Assembly: GCA_963781775.1 (NCBI GenBank)
Contig: CAWAHE010000024.1
Coordinates: 124,001 to 188,000 of the forward strand
Length of the DNA: 64,000 nt
Direction: 5' to 3'
Origin: CAVSRC01 sp963781775
Lineage (GTDB): Bacteria > Pseudomonadota > Alphaproteobacteria > Rhizobiales > Kaistiaceae
Positions 8,311 through 16,095 of this stretch are shown here, in pieces. The position numbers and the translations under genes were made by a program. Every line of letters starts with the position of its first letter. The stretch's first letter is position 1. The notes beneath the pieces were generated by a model. It did no database searches. It was given only the letters and a program-made list of their open reading frames with translations, and had not been told where the DNA came from.

Positions 8311-10022
8311 ACTCTGCGATCACGCCCTTCACGTCCAAAACCCGCATCGCCTACTTCACCATGGAGCTGGCGATCCGCTACGAGATCCACACCTATTCGG
8401 GCGGGCTCGGCGTTCTGGCGGGGGACATCGCGCGCTCCGCCGCGGACCTCGGCATGCCAATGGTGTTTGTACTGCTCGTCAGCCGGGCCGGCTATTTTCG
8501 CCAGAGCATCAACCACGACAGATGGCAGATGGAGCAGCCCGACTGGTGGGCGCCCGGCGACTGGTGCACGCCGCTGGAGACAACCGCCACGGTCGAGATC
8601 GAAGGCCGCCAGGTGGCGATCCGTCCATGGCTTTACGTTCAGACCGGTGTGACCGGCCGCCAGGTTCCGATCCTGCTGCTCGATACCGACCTCGAACAGA
8701 ACAGCGCGATCGACCGGACCCTCACGCATCACCTCTATGGTGGCGACGCCGCCTATCGCCTCAAGCAGGAAATCATTCTCGGCATCGGCGGGGGCCGGGT
8801 GCTGCAGGCACTCGGCTTCAACATTCAGACCTGGCATATGAACGAAGGTCACGCGGCGCTGCTGACCCTCGGCCGCCTCGCCGACGCGCGGGCGACGACC
8901 GGAACGGACGGTCTCGCAGCAACGCGCAAGCAGTGCGTGTTCACCACGCACACGCCGGTCGCGGCCGGACAGGATCGCTTTCCCTACGACCTCTACGCCC
9001 GGACCGCTCCCGAGTTGCTGCCGCTGGACACCGTCAAGGAGCTCGCCGGGTCGGATGACCTCAACATGACGCGGCTGGCTCTCAACCTCTCCGGCTATTC
9101 CAACGCGGTGGCCGAGCGGCACGCGGAAACATCGCGGCACCTGTTCCCGGGTCACACGATCCATGCGGTGACCAACGGGGTCCACACGCTGACCTGGGCC
9201 CACGACGAGATGGCTGCGCTCTTCGACAGACACGTGCCGAAGTGGCGGCTCAACCCAAAGGCATTGACCGATATCGCGGCGGCGCCGGACGACGCCGTCT
9301 GGAAGGCCCACCGCAGAGCGAAGGCGCAGTTGGCCGAGTTGGTATTCGGGCGCACCGGCATCACGCTCGATCTGGACAAGCCGATCCTCGGCTATGCCCG
9401 GCGCATGACGCCCTACAAGCGCCCGCAGCTCATGTTCAGCGATATCGAACGCCTTGCCGCAATTGCCCAGCACCAGCCGTTCCAGATCGTGATTTCCGGC
9501 AAGGCGCATCCGCGCGACCATGGCGGCCACGAGGCCATCCAGCGTATCCTGGAGAACGCCGGTCACCTTGCCGGCCGACTGCGCGTCGCTTTCGTGCCCG
9601 CCTACAACATGATGGTGGCGAAGGCGGTCGTTGCCGGCGTCGATGTCTGGGTGAACACGCCGACGCCGCCACTCGAAGCCTCCGGAACCAGTGGCATGAA
9701 GGCGGCGCTCAACGGCGTCCCCAATTTCAGCGTGCTCGACGGCTGGTGGGTCGAGGGCTGCCAGGAAGGCGTCAATGGCTGGGCGATCGGCGCCGACCGG
9801 GGTGACGGCTCGGACGGCGCCCATGCGGCCGCCTTCTACGAAAAGCTCGAACAAACCGTATTGCCGCTCTTTCACGGCGACCGAAGCGGATGGTGCGCGG
9901 TGATGAAGCAGGCGATTGCCACCGCCGGATGGCAATTCAGCAGCGACCGTATGCTCCTTCAGTATGCCGAGGAGGCTTATGATTTGAGTGCCGAAGCCGT
10001 CGCGGCGTCGGCCGTCGCCTGA
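8307..10022 (+). CDS. glgP: Short-form alpha-glucan phosphorylase (GT35)
   Basis: The 571-residue product belongs to the short branch of glycogen/maltodextrin phosphorylases, well below the roughly 800 residues of the classical enzymes. It carries YSGGLGVLAGD near residue 32, the NEGHAALL and FTTHTPVAAGQDRF segments, and EASGTSGMKAALNGV near residue 455, which corresponds to the EASGT-GNMK block that holds the pyridoxal-phosphate Lys. It should release glucose 1-phosphate from alpha-1,4-glucans in the cytosol. Its ATG overlaps the purD stop by 4 bases. No other glycogen gene is in the window. The symbol is a family-level assignment. Confidence 0.88.
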   Translation: MNSAITPFTSKTRIAYFTMELAIRYEIHTYSGGLGVLAGDIARSAADLGMPMVFVLLVSRAGYFRQSINHDRWQMEQPDWWAPGDWCTPLETTATVEIEGRQVAIRPWLYVQTGVTGRQVPILLLDTDLEQNSAIDRTLTHHLYGGDAAYRLKQEIILGIGGGRVLQALGFNIQTWHMNEGHAALLTLGRLADARATTGTDGLAATRKQCVFTTHTPVAAGQDRFPYDLYARTAPELLPLDTVKELAGSDDLNMTRLALNLSGYSNAVAERHAETSRHLFPGHTIHAVTNGVHTLTWAHDEMAALFDRHVPKWRLNPKALTDIAAAPDDAVWKAHRRAKAQLAELVFGRTGITLDLDKPILGYARRMTPYKRPQLMFSDIERLAAIAQHQPFQIVISGKAHPRDHGGHEAIQRILENAGHLAGRLRVAFVPAYNMMVAKAVVAGVDVWVNTPTPPLEASGTSGMKAALNGVPNFSVLDGWWVEGCQEGVNGWAIGADRGDGSDGAHAAAFYEKLEQTVLPLFHGDRSGWCAVMKQAIATAGWQFSSDRMLLQYAEEAYDLSAEAVAASAVA

Positions 10023-10452
10023 ATGGGGTGGTGGAAAGCGATTGGGGCTGACGTCGGTCAGGAGTCGCAGTTCGGGCCGCGCTGCCTAGTCGGTGCCGTC
10101 ATACACGCAGCCATTCTTGAACCTGATCGGCGGAGATAGTTGGGAATAGGAATCATCCGCGGGCGTCTCCAGCCAAGACGGCCGGTCATGCCTCCGGAGC
10201 GTTTCCGTGGCTCCGCCTATCATCTTGCCTGTCGCTTGTGGGGGCGTCGGGGGTTGGATCGGCTTCCTGCCACTAGAGTTGAGTCGTTCGAGCATGACAA
10301 ACCCTCGTTGTTCGCGACGACAACAACGCGAGTGACCATATTGTTCCCACTCGTTAAGCGGCGCTAAGCATCGCAGCGCCCGAATCGGTTACGGGCCAGG
10401 TCTTCCGCCAACCGGGAGAATCCGGCAGAATCGCCTGGAGGAGCCGACCCTC
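10023..10452. other. 430-bp intergenic region between glgP and mutL
   Basis: This is the longest gap in the window. I see no tRNA cloverleaf, obvious terminator hairpin or repeat. It holds one minus-strand reading frame with a plausible ribosome-binding site (listed separately) and a weaker plus-strand one that would need a TTG start. Base composition looks somewhat lower in G+C than the flanks. The last 100 bases should contain the mutL promoter, but I cannot point to clear -35/-10 boxes. Confidence 0.5.
10086..10295 (-). CDS. Possible small hypothetical protein (69 aa)
   Basis: This is an uncertain gene in the glgP-mutL gap. The ATG at 10295 is preceded by GAGGG about 7 bases upstream, a reasonable ribosome-binding site. 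The peptide is proline-rich near residues 11-20 (RKPIQPPTPPQA) and has no signal peptide, membrane segment or recognisable domain. Codon use includes TCT, AGT and ATA, unlike the strongly G/C-ending codons of the neighbours. That argues either against a gene or for a foreign origin. Confidence 0.3.
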   Translation of the reverse strand: MLERLNSSGRKPIQPPTPPQATGKMIGGATETLRRHDRPSWLETPADDSYSQLSPPIRFKNGCVYDGTD

Positions 10453-12246
10453 ATGCCCATCCGCCGTCTCAGCGAAGACATGGTCAACCGCATCGCCGCC
10501 GGCGAAGTGGTCGAGCGGCCGGCGAGCGTCGTCAAGGAGCTGGTCGAGAACGCCATCGATGCCGGGGCACGGCGGATCGAGGTGGTGACGGCGGCCGGCG
10601 GCGTTGCCCTGATCCGCGTCACCGACGATGGCGGCGGCATGGCGCGCGACGACCTCGCGCTCGCCGTCGAACGCCATTGCACGTCCAAGCTCGACGCCGA
10701 GAAGGCAAATGGCGGCCTCGACGACATCCGCAGTCTCGGCTTTCGCGGCGAGGCGCTGGCGGCGATCGGCGCGGCGGCGCGGCTCACGGTGACTTCGCGC
10801 CAGGCAGGCAGCACCGAGGCGTGGGAAATTGCCGTCGAAGGCGGCGAGACAACGCCGGTCAAACCGGCGGGGCTTTCCAGGGGCACACAGGTCGAGGTCC
10901 GCGACCTCTTCTTCGCGACGCCGGCGCGGCTCAAGTTCCTGAAATCGGAGCGGGCCGAATCCAGCGCCATTACCGACGTCGTCAGGCGGCTGGCGCTGGC
11001 CCACCCGGAGGTGCGCTTCACACTCGCCGGCAGCGACCGCAGCGAAACCGATTATCCCGCCGTCAGCGGCGACGACGCGCTGCCGGAACGCATCGCGGCG
11101 ATCCTCGGCGGCGATTTCCGCGCCAACGCGCTTGCCATCGACGCGACCCGTGAAAGCGTCCATCTGACCGGCTTCGCCGGGGTGCCGGCCTATAGCCGCG
11201 CCAACGGGCTCGCCCAGTATTTCTTCGTCAACGGACGGCCGGTGCGCGACCGGCAATTGCTCGGCGCGCTTCGCGCTGCCTATGGCGACATGATGAAGCG
11301 TGACCGTCATCCGGTGGCGATCCTGTTCATCGCGCTCGACCCGGCCCTGGTTGACGTCAACGTCCATCCGACCAAGGCGGAAGTCCGTTTCCGCGATCCG
11401 GGCCTCGTGCGCGGGCTGCTGATCGGCGCGCTCCGCGAAGCGCTGGGAGGCGAACTGCGCGCGTCGGGCGAAGCAGCCGGCGCCACCATCGCGGCATTCC
11501 GCCCGGGCGGCCTGCGGCGGCCATCGGTGCCATCGTGGCGGCAGACGCTCGCCGCCGGCAATGCGGCGCTGGCGCCGGGCTTCGCCGAGGCGGCGCAGGC
11601 GGCCTTCGCCGTGGTGCAGCCGTCGGCCGAAGCGACGCAGACCGCGCCGGCCGCCGAGGAGGTTTCGCATCCGCTCGGCGCAGCGCGCGCACAGATCCAT
11701 GAGACCTATATCGTGGCGCAGACCGCGGACGGGCTCGTCGTCGTGGACCAGCACGCCGCGCATGAGCGCCTGGTCTATGAGCGCATGAAGCGGGCAATCG
11801 CCGAGCGCGGCGTGCCGCGCCAGATTCTGCTCATCCCGGAAGTCGTCGACCTGCCGGCCGAGGACGTCGACCGGCTGGCGGAGCGCGCGACGGAACTCGC
11901 CGAACTCGGCCTCGTCGTCGAGCGCTTCGGTCAGGGCGCCGTGGTCGTTCGCGAAACGCCCGCGATGCTGGGCGCCGTCGATGCGCAGGCGCTCATCCAC
12001 GACCTCGCCGACGAGATCGCCGAATGGGAACGCACGGCGAGCCTCAAGGACCGGCTTGACCGCATCGCCTCGACCATGGCCTGCCACGGATCGGTGCGCG
12101 CCGGGCGCCGCCTCAAACCGGCCGAGATGGACGCCCTATTGCGCGAAATGGAGGCGACGCCGAATTCCGGTACGTGTAACCACGGGCGGCCGACCTACAT
12201 CGAACTGAAGCTCGCCGATATCGAACGGCTCTTCGGGCGGCGCTGA
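10453..12246 (+). CDS. mutL: DNA mismatch repair protein MutL
   Basis: MutL couples mismatch recognition by MutS to strand incision. The 597-residue protein has the GHKL ATPase motifs at the N-terminus: VVKELVENAIDAGA (about residues 28-41), DDGGGM and GFRGEAL. A long Ala/Pro-rich linker lies around residues 340-410. The C-terminal dimerisation domain carries DQHAAHERLVYER, the DQHA-x2-E-x4-E endonuclease motif. So, as known for MutL from bacteria lacking MutH, it should nick DNA itself. The C-terminus also shows CNHGRP. The ATG at 10453 follows GGAGGAGCC. Confidence 0.97.
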   Translation: MPIRRLSEDMVNRIAAGEVVERPASVVKELVENAIDAGARRIEVVTAAGGVALIRVTDDGGGMARDDLALAVERHCTSKLDAEKANGGLDDIRSLGFRGEALAAIGAAARLTVTSRQAGSTEAWEIAVEGGETTPVKPAGLSRGTQVEVRDLFFATPARLKFLKSERAESSAITDVVRRLALAHPEVRFTLAGSDRSETDYPAVSGDDALPERIAAILGGDFRANALAIDATRESVHLTGFAGVPAYSRANGLAQYFFVNGRPVRDRQLLGALRAAYGDMMKRDRHPVAILFIALDPALVDVNVHPTKAEVRFRDPGLVRGLLIGALREALGGELRASGEAAGATIAAFRPGGLRRPSVPSWRQTLAAGNAALAPGFAEAAQAAFAVVQPSAEATQTAPAAEEVSHPLGAARAQIHETYIVAQTADGLVVVDQHAAHERLVYERMKRAIAERGVPRQILLIPEVVDLPAEDVDRLAERATELAELGLVVERFGQGAVVVRETPAMLGAVDAQALIHDLADEIAEWERTASLKDRLDRIASTMACHGSVRAGRRLKPAEMDALLREMEATPNSGTCNHGRPTYIELKLADIERLFGRR

Positions 12247-12348
12247 GGCGCCGGCAGCATTCCCACTGGACGCCGCGGCGCGAGTCCCTATGTTGGCCGG
12301 AGCGGACGCCGGTCAGGCGGCAAAACGGAACGCACGGAAGCGAAGCGC

Positions 12349-12567
12349 ATGAACCGGATGGAACGACAGGGACGCGGCGGCGAGGCGCGGTTGCGCTACC
12401 TTGACGGCGATTTCCAGGTGCTGGTCCCCGGCTCTTTCGTGCGCTGCGCGGTCACCGGCCTCGACATCCCCCTGGACGAGCTGAAGTACTGGAGCGTGCC
12501 GCAGCAGGAGGCCTATGTCGACGCGGCGGCAGCGCTCCGGCGCTACCAGGAGACCGGACGCATCTAG
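12349..12567 (+). CDS. DUF2093 domain-containing protein
   Basis: The 72-residue protein matches the DUF2093 family of alphaproteobacteria, with the conserved core LDGDFQVLVPGSFVRCAVTG followed by IPLDELKYWSV and an AYVDA segment. Function is unknown. It looks like a small beta-rich cytosolic protein with a single conserved Cys. It lies 102 bases downstream of mutL and converges with lpxK, overlapping it by 4 bases at the stop codons. The mutL–DUF2093–lpxK neighbourhood recurs in Hyphomicrobiales. Confidence 0.85.
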   Translation: MNRMERQGRGGEARLRYLDGDFQVLVPGSFVRCAVTGLDIPLDELKYWSVPQQEAYVDAAAALRRYQETGRI

Positions 12568-13583
12568 CGCGCCAGCGCCGCCTCGCGGACAGCGCCGTCG
12601 ATGGTCTCGCCGATGGCCGTCGGATTCTCGAATTCCATAATGATCTGAAGTGCTTCGGCGCGTTCGTGCAAGCGGCCGACAGCGCCACCGTGGCCGGCGA
12701 GGCGCACCAGGTCCTTCTCCGTCGTCACCAACCTCAGCTTCTCCGTGTCGGCGGTGGCGATCAGTTCGGCCGCCTCGGCATCGGTGTAGCGGTGGTGGTC
12801 CGGGAAGCTCACCTTGCGGCCGATGGGCGCACGCGCCTCGGCAAGCGTGGCGAAGAACTTCTCCGGGCGGCCGATGCCCGCGAAGGCAAGGATCGGCTCC
12901 TTGCGCCATTCGCGCACCTTGGTCGGCCGCAAGCGGCCGCGGAGCGCTCCGCGACCGGCGCGGGCGGCGGCGCGCACCAGCGGCTCGGCCGCCTCACCGG
13001 TTCCGACCACCAGCAGCGTATCGGCGCGCTGCAACTGGATCCGGAGCGGCGCGCGTAGCGGTCCCGCCGGCATGACCCGGCCATTGCCAATGCCAACCGC
13101 TGCATCGACGACGAGAATAGACAGGTCCTTGGCGATCGCCGGGTTCTGGAAGCCGTCGTCCATGATGAGAATGTCGATGCCCTGCTCGACCAGCAACCTG
13201 GCACCGGCGGCGCGATCGCGGGCGATGACCGTCGGCGCCGCGGCGGCGAGCAGGAGCGGCTCGTCGCCGACCTGATCGGCACTGTGACGCGCGGGATCGA
13301 CCAAGAGCGGCCCGGCTTCGCGGCCGCCATAACCGGAGGCGAGCAGGCCGGGCTTCAGGCCGCGCCCGCGTGCGATGCGCGCCAGTGCAATTGACGCCGG
13401 GGTCTTGCCGGCTCCGCCGACGACGAAATTGCCGACGCAGATCACCGGTATCGGCGGCCGATAGACCGGCGGGCGGTTCATGCGCCACGTCGCCGCAGCG
13501 CCCCAGATACGTGCGGCGGGCCACAGGGCCACCGACGCCATGCTGGCGCCACCCTTCCACCAGAAGGCCGGCGCCGTCGGCAT
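12564..13583 (-). CDS. lpxK: Tetraacyldisaccharide 4'-kinase
   Basis: LpxK phosphorylates the 4' position of the lipid A disaccharide at the inner membrane. The 339-residue protein has the expected N-terminal membrane-associated helix, then the P-loop VGGAGKTPASIAL (about residues 56-68). DDGFQNPAIAKDL and VTTEKDLVRL are conserved LpxK blocks. The ATG at 13583 is chosen because it shares TGATG with the waaA stop codon and because MPTAPAFWWK matches the family's N-terminus; a longer reading upstream is a shadow of waaA. It is the last gene of the Kdo/lipid A block. Confidence 0.96.
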   Translation of the reverse strand: MPTAPAFWWKGGASMASVALWPAARIWGAAATWRMNRPPVYRPPIPVICVGNFVVGGAGKTPASIALARIARGRGLKPGLLASGYGGREAGPLLVDPARHSADQVGDEPLLLAAAAPTVIARDRAAGARLLVEQGIDILIMDDGFQNPAIAKDLSILVVDAAVGIGNGRVMPAGPLRAPLRIQLQRADTLLVVGTGEAAEPLVRAAARAGRGALRGRLRPTKVREWRKEPILAFAGIGRPEKFFATLAEARAPIGRKVSFPDHHRYTDAEAAELIATADTEKLRLVTTEKDLVRLAGHGGAVGRLHERAEALQIIMEFENPTAIGETIDGAVREAALAR

Positions 13584-14869
13584 CACGATTTGCTCGCGAG
13601 ATACGGGGTGATGGCGGCCATGGTCGTTTCGAGGGCGCCGGACAGACTGGCGAGCGCCGCCTTGCTTCCGGCAGCGCTGGCGACCGCGGCAGCGGGATCC
13701 TCGATCAGCCGGCAAACCGCATCGGCGAGACCGGCGGCGTCGACAATCGGGGCGCAGGGCACCGCCTGGTCGAGAATGGCGAAAATGTCTGCGAAGTTGT
13801 GAATGCGGGGGCCGTGCAGCACCGCGGTATCGAGGCGAAGCGCCTCGATCGGATTGTGGCCGCCGCCTTCGCCGGCCAGCGAATTGCCGAGGAAGGCGAT
13901 GGGGACAGCCCGATAGAAGAGACCGAGCTCGCCGAGGGTGTCGACGAGATAAACGTCTGTCTCCGGCGACAGCGGTTCGCCGCGACTGCGCTGCGCGACG
14001 GTCAGCCCGCGTTCGCTGAGAATGGCGCGGATGGCGTCGCCGCGCTCCGGGTGACGCGGGACGATAATAGTGAGCGCGTTGGCGTGGCGCTCGCGAATGC
14101 GCCGGTGCGCCTCGGCGACGATCTCCTCCTCGCCCTCATGCGTGGAAGCGGCGACCCAGGCCGGTCGTTTCGCGATCGCCGCCGTCAGGCTCGCCAGGGC
14201 GTCAGAGTCGGCCTCGAGTACGGGCACGTCGAACTTGAGGTTGCCGATGTTGCGTACATCGGGTGCGCCGAGGCTCGTGAAACGGGCGGCGTCCGATTCG
14301 GACTGGGCGAGGCAGAGCGATATTTTCGGAAAGACGGTACCGGCGAAGCCGGCGAAACGTCTCCAGTTGCGGAACGACCGCTCGGAAAGCTTGGCATTGA
14401 CGACGGCGAGCGGCGTTCCGCGCTCGGCAAGCTTGCGGATCATGGTCGGCCATAGTTGCGACTCGACGAAGATGGCAAGTTCCGGCCGCCAATAGGCGAG
14501 GAAGCGCCCGACATAGGGCGCGAGGTCGTACGGCGCGAACTGATGCACCGCACCGATCGGCAGGCGCGCGGAGGCGACCGCCGCGGAGGTCACGGTCGTG
14601 GAGGTGAACAAAACGGCAAAGCCGATGGCGGTCAGCCGCTCGATCAGCGGCAGGACGGCATTCGTTTCGCCGACGCTTGCCGCATGGACCCAGACGAGCC
14701 GGCCGGGCGGGCGCGGCAGCGAGGGGCGGCCATAGCGTTCCGCGATCCGCTGGGCATCCTCCTTACCGCGCGCGACGCGGCTCGACAGGATGAACGGGAT
14801 AACCGGGCGAAGCAGCACGCCGACGAACCGGTAACCCGCGGCGACGGTCGCCGCCGCGACGTCAGCCAC
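13583..14869 (-). CDS. waaA: 3-deoxy-D-manno-octulosonic acid transferase
   Basis: WaaA (KdtA) transfers Kdo residues from CMP-Kdo to the lipid A precursor. The 428-residue GT30 glycosyltransferase has the VHAASVGETNA motif with the catalytic Glu, ESQLWPTMIR, IIVPRHPERGD and the donor-binding GGHNPIEAL near the C-terminus. A hydrophobic N-terminal segment anchors it to the membrane. It overlaps the upstream DUF374 gene by 8 bases and its stop overlaps the lpxK start. This indicates a tightly coupled lipid A/Kdo operon on the minus strand. Confidence 0.96.
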   Translation of the reverse strand: MADVAAATVAAGYRFVGVLLRPVIPFILSSRVARGKEDAQRIAERYGRPSLPRPPGRLVWVHAASVGETNAVLPLIERLTAIGFAVLFTSTTVTSAAVASARLPIGAVHQFAPYDLAPYVGRFLAYWRPELAIFVESQLWPTMIRKLAERGTPLAVVNAKLSERSFRNWRRFAGFAGTVFPKISLCLAQSESDAARFTSLGAPDVRNIGNLKFDVPVLEADSDALASLTAAIAKRPAWVAASTHEGEEEIVAEAHRRIRERHANALTIIVPRHPERGDAIRAILSERGLTVAQRSRGEPLSPETDVYLVDTLGELGLFYRAVPIAFLGNSLAGEGGGHNPIEALRLDTAVLHGPRIHNFADIFAILDQAVPCAPIVDAAGLADAVCRLIEDPAAAVASAAGSKAALASLSGALETTMAAITPYLASKS

Positions 14870-15626
14870 GGCCGGCGAGCTCGTAGGCGCGGGCGGTGAC
14901 GGCGACGAGCGAGCGCTCGATCTCGAGACGCTTGGCCTCGAGGAGCTCGGCGTCGGCGCGCGGCGGCACGAAGACCGGATCGGCGTAAACGAAGGCGGCC
15001 GGGCTGAACGGCAGGTTGAGCGCCGTACTATCCCAGGAGCCCAGCCGGCGGTGACGGTGGGTGGCGACCGCGAGCGGCACCACCGGGCGCCCGCTCAAGC
15101 GCGCCAGTACCACCAGGCCGAGACTCGCCCGCCCCCGCGTCAGCGGGCCGTAGTCCGCCGTCATCAGCACGCTATGGCCGGCGTCGAGCGACGCCTTCAA
15201 CGCACGCAGGGCGGCGACGCCGCCTTTCTCGAACATACGGCCAGGCTGGAGGGTGCCGGAGCCCCTCACCGTTCCGCAGCCGAGCTTGTTAAGCGCACGG
15301 CCCATGACCTCGCCATCGTCGGTGCGCGAGACCATCACGTCGACGTGGCGCGCACGCGGGCGCAGGAAGGGCAGCAGGAACGCCTCGGCATGCCACGACG
15401 TGGCGATCAGCGGGGCGTGCTCGTCGAACAGGACCTCCGAGGAGGTCGGTTCCGACGTCAGCCGGCTCGTCGCCCAGACCAGCCGCAGGTAGCTCGCGAC
15501 GATCGACGACATCGCCCCAAAAGCGACGTTCGAGCGCAAGGCGCGTCGTGCGAAGGTGCTCGCCCAACCGCGTTGGCGGTGCGGTCGGACCACCTTGGTG
15601 TCGGAAGTGTCGGGACGGTCATCCAT
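14862..15626 (-). CDS. DUF374 / lysophospholipid acyltransferase-family protein
   Basis: The 254-residue protein resembles the DUF374 branch of lysophospholipid acyltransferases. It has a weak membrane helix near residue 40, the segment ATSWHAEAFLLPFLRP where the family places its histidine acyl-transfer site, and DYGPLTRGRASLGLV followed by VVPLAVATH. Family knowledge and its position directly before waaA and lpxK suggest acylation or another step of lipid A or membrane lipid maturation. The substrate is not known. The canonical HGxxF/WHG motif is modified to WHAEAF, so catalysis by the usual route is not certain. Confidence 0.75.
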   Translation of the reverse strand: MDDRPDTSDTKVVRPHRQRGWASTFARRALRSNVAFGAMSSIVASYLRLVWATSRLTSEPTSSEVLFDEHAPLIATSWHAEAFLLPFLRPRARHVDVMVSRTDDGEVMGRALNKLGCGTVRGSGTLQPGRMFEKGGVAALRALKASLDAGHSVLMTADYGPLTRGRASLGLVVLARLSGRPVVPLAVATHRHRRLGSWDSTALNLPFSPAAFVYADPVFVPPRADAELLEAKRLEIERSLVAVTARAYELAGRG

Positions 15627-15650
15627 GGCGGGATGCGCTTGCCGCGCGTG

Positions 15651-15926
15651 TCATCGCCCGGTCTTGCCATCGCCGGCCGGCATGTCGGGCTCGAGCAGGC
15701 GATGGAGGTGGACGATGAAATAGCGCGTGCGGGCGTTGTCGACGGTCGCCTGCGCCTTGCCGCGCCAGGCGTCGTAGGCCGTGCGGTAGTTCGGATAGAT
15801 GCCGACGACGTCGACTTTGGCGAGATCGGTAAAGCGGATGCCTTCGACGCTTTCCAGCTCGCCGCCGAAAACGAGGTGGAGAAGCTGGTCGTTCGGCCCC
15901 GCGGGCTTGCCTGTCGGCTGATTCAT
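15651..15926 (-). CDS. DUF4170 domain-containing protein
   Basis: The 91-residue protein is a clear DUF4170 member, with LLHLVFGGEL near residue 16, then VDVVGIYPNYRTAYDAWRG and ARTRYFIVHLHRLLEP. The function is unknown, but the gene is regularly found just upstream of the DUF374–waaA–lpxK genes in Hyphomicrobiales, hinting at a role in lipid A assembly. The start at 15926 is preferred over upstream ATGs because the conserved domain begins soon after it; AAGGCGACC lies immediately upstream. The next gene starts 24 bases downstream. Confidence 0.85.
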   Translation of the reverse strand: MNQPTGKPAGPNDQLLHLVFGGELESVEGIRFTDLAKVDVVGIYPNYRTAYDAWRGKAQATVDNARTRYFIVHLHRLLEPDMPAGDGKTGR

Positions 15927-16001
15927 GGTCGCCTTGCCGCTCGATGGGTCGCGTCGAGGCATCCGGGAGGGCTGACGCGACACCGATCATGCTGATGGCG
16001 G

Positions 16002-16015
16002 TTTGGTGCACCAAA
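16002..16015. promoter_or_regulatory. Perfect 14-bp palindrome TTTGGTGCACCAAA
   Basis: A 14-base perfect inverted repeat lies between the tldE-like gene (its 3' end) and the DUF4170 gene, about 76 bases upstream of the DUF4170 start. Palindromes of this size without a loop are typical of dimeric regulator sites rather than RNA hairpins. It could control the DUF4170–DUF374–waaA–lpxK block. There is no U-run after it on either strand to suggest a terminator. The protein that would bind it is unknown. Confidence 0.4.
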
Positions 16016-16095
16016 AGCCGGAGACCCGCAAGTCTCCGTCGCCATGCCCCACACGACCGCGAACGGCCGGGACCGCCGAAAACCGAGGGAAACCC

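Noticed and set aside
8220..9935. A 571-codon open frame on the minus strand opposite glgP
   Set aside because: It lies entirely antisense to a well-conserved phosphorylase gene, and its translation is Arg/Gly/His-rich with no domain. Long antisense frames are expected in high-GC DNA.
10140..10367. A 75-codon plus-strand frame in the glgP-mutL gap
   Set aside because: It would need a TTG start without a ribosome-binding site, and the translation is Arg-rich with no family resemblance.
10354..12087. A 577-codon open frame on the minus strand opposite mutL
   Set aside because: It is fully antisense to mutL, with the composition of a shadow frame and no recognisable motif.
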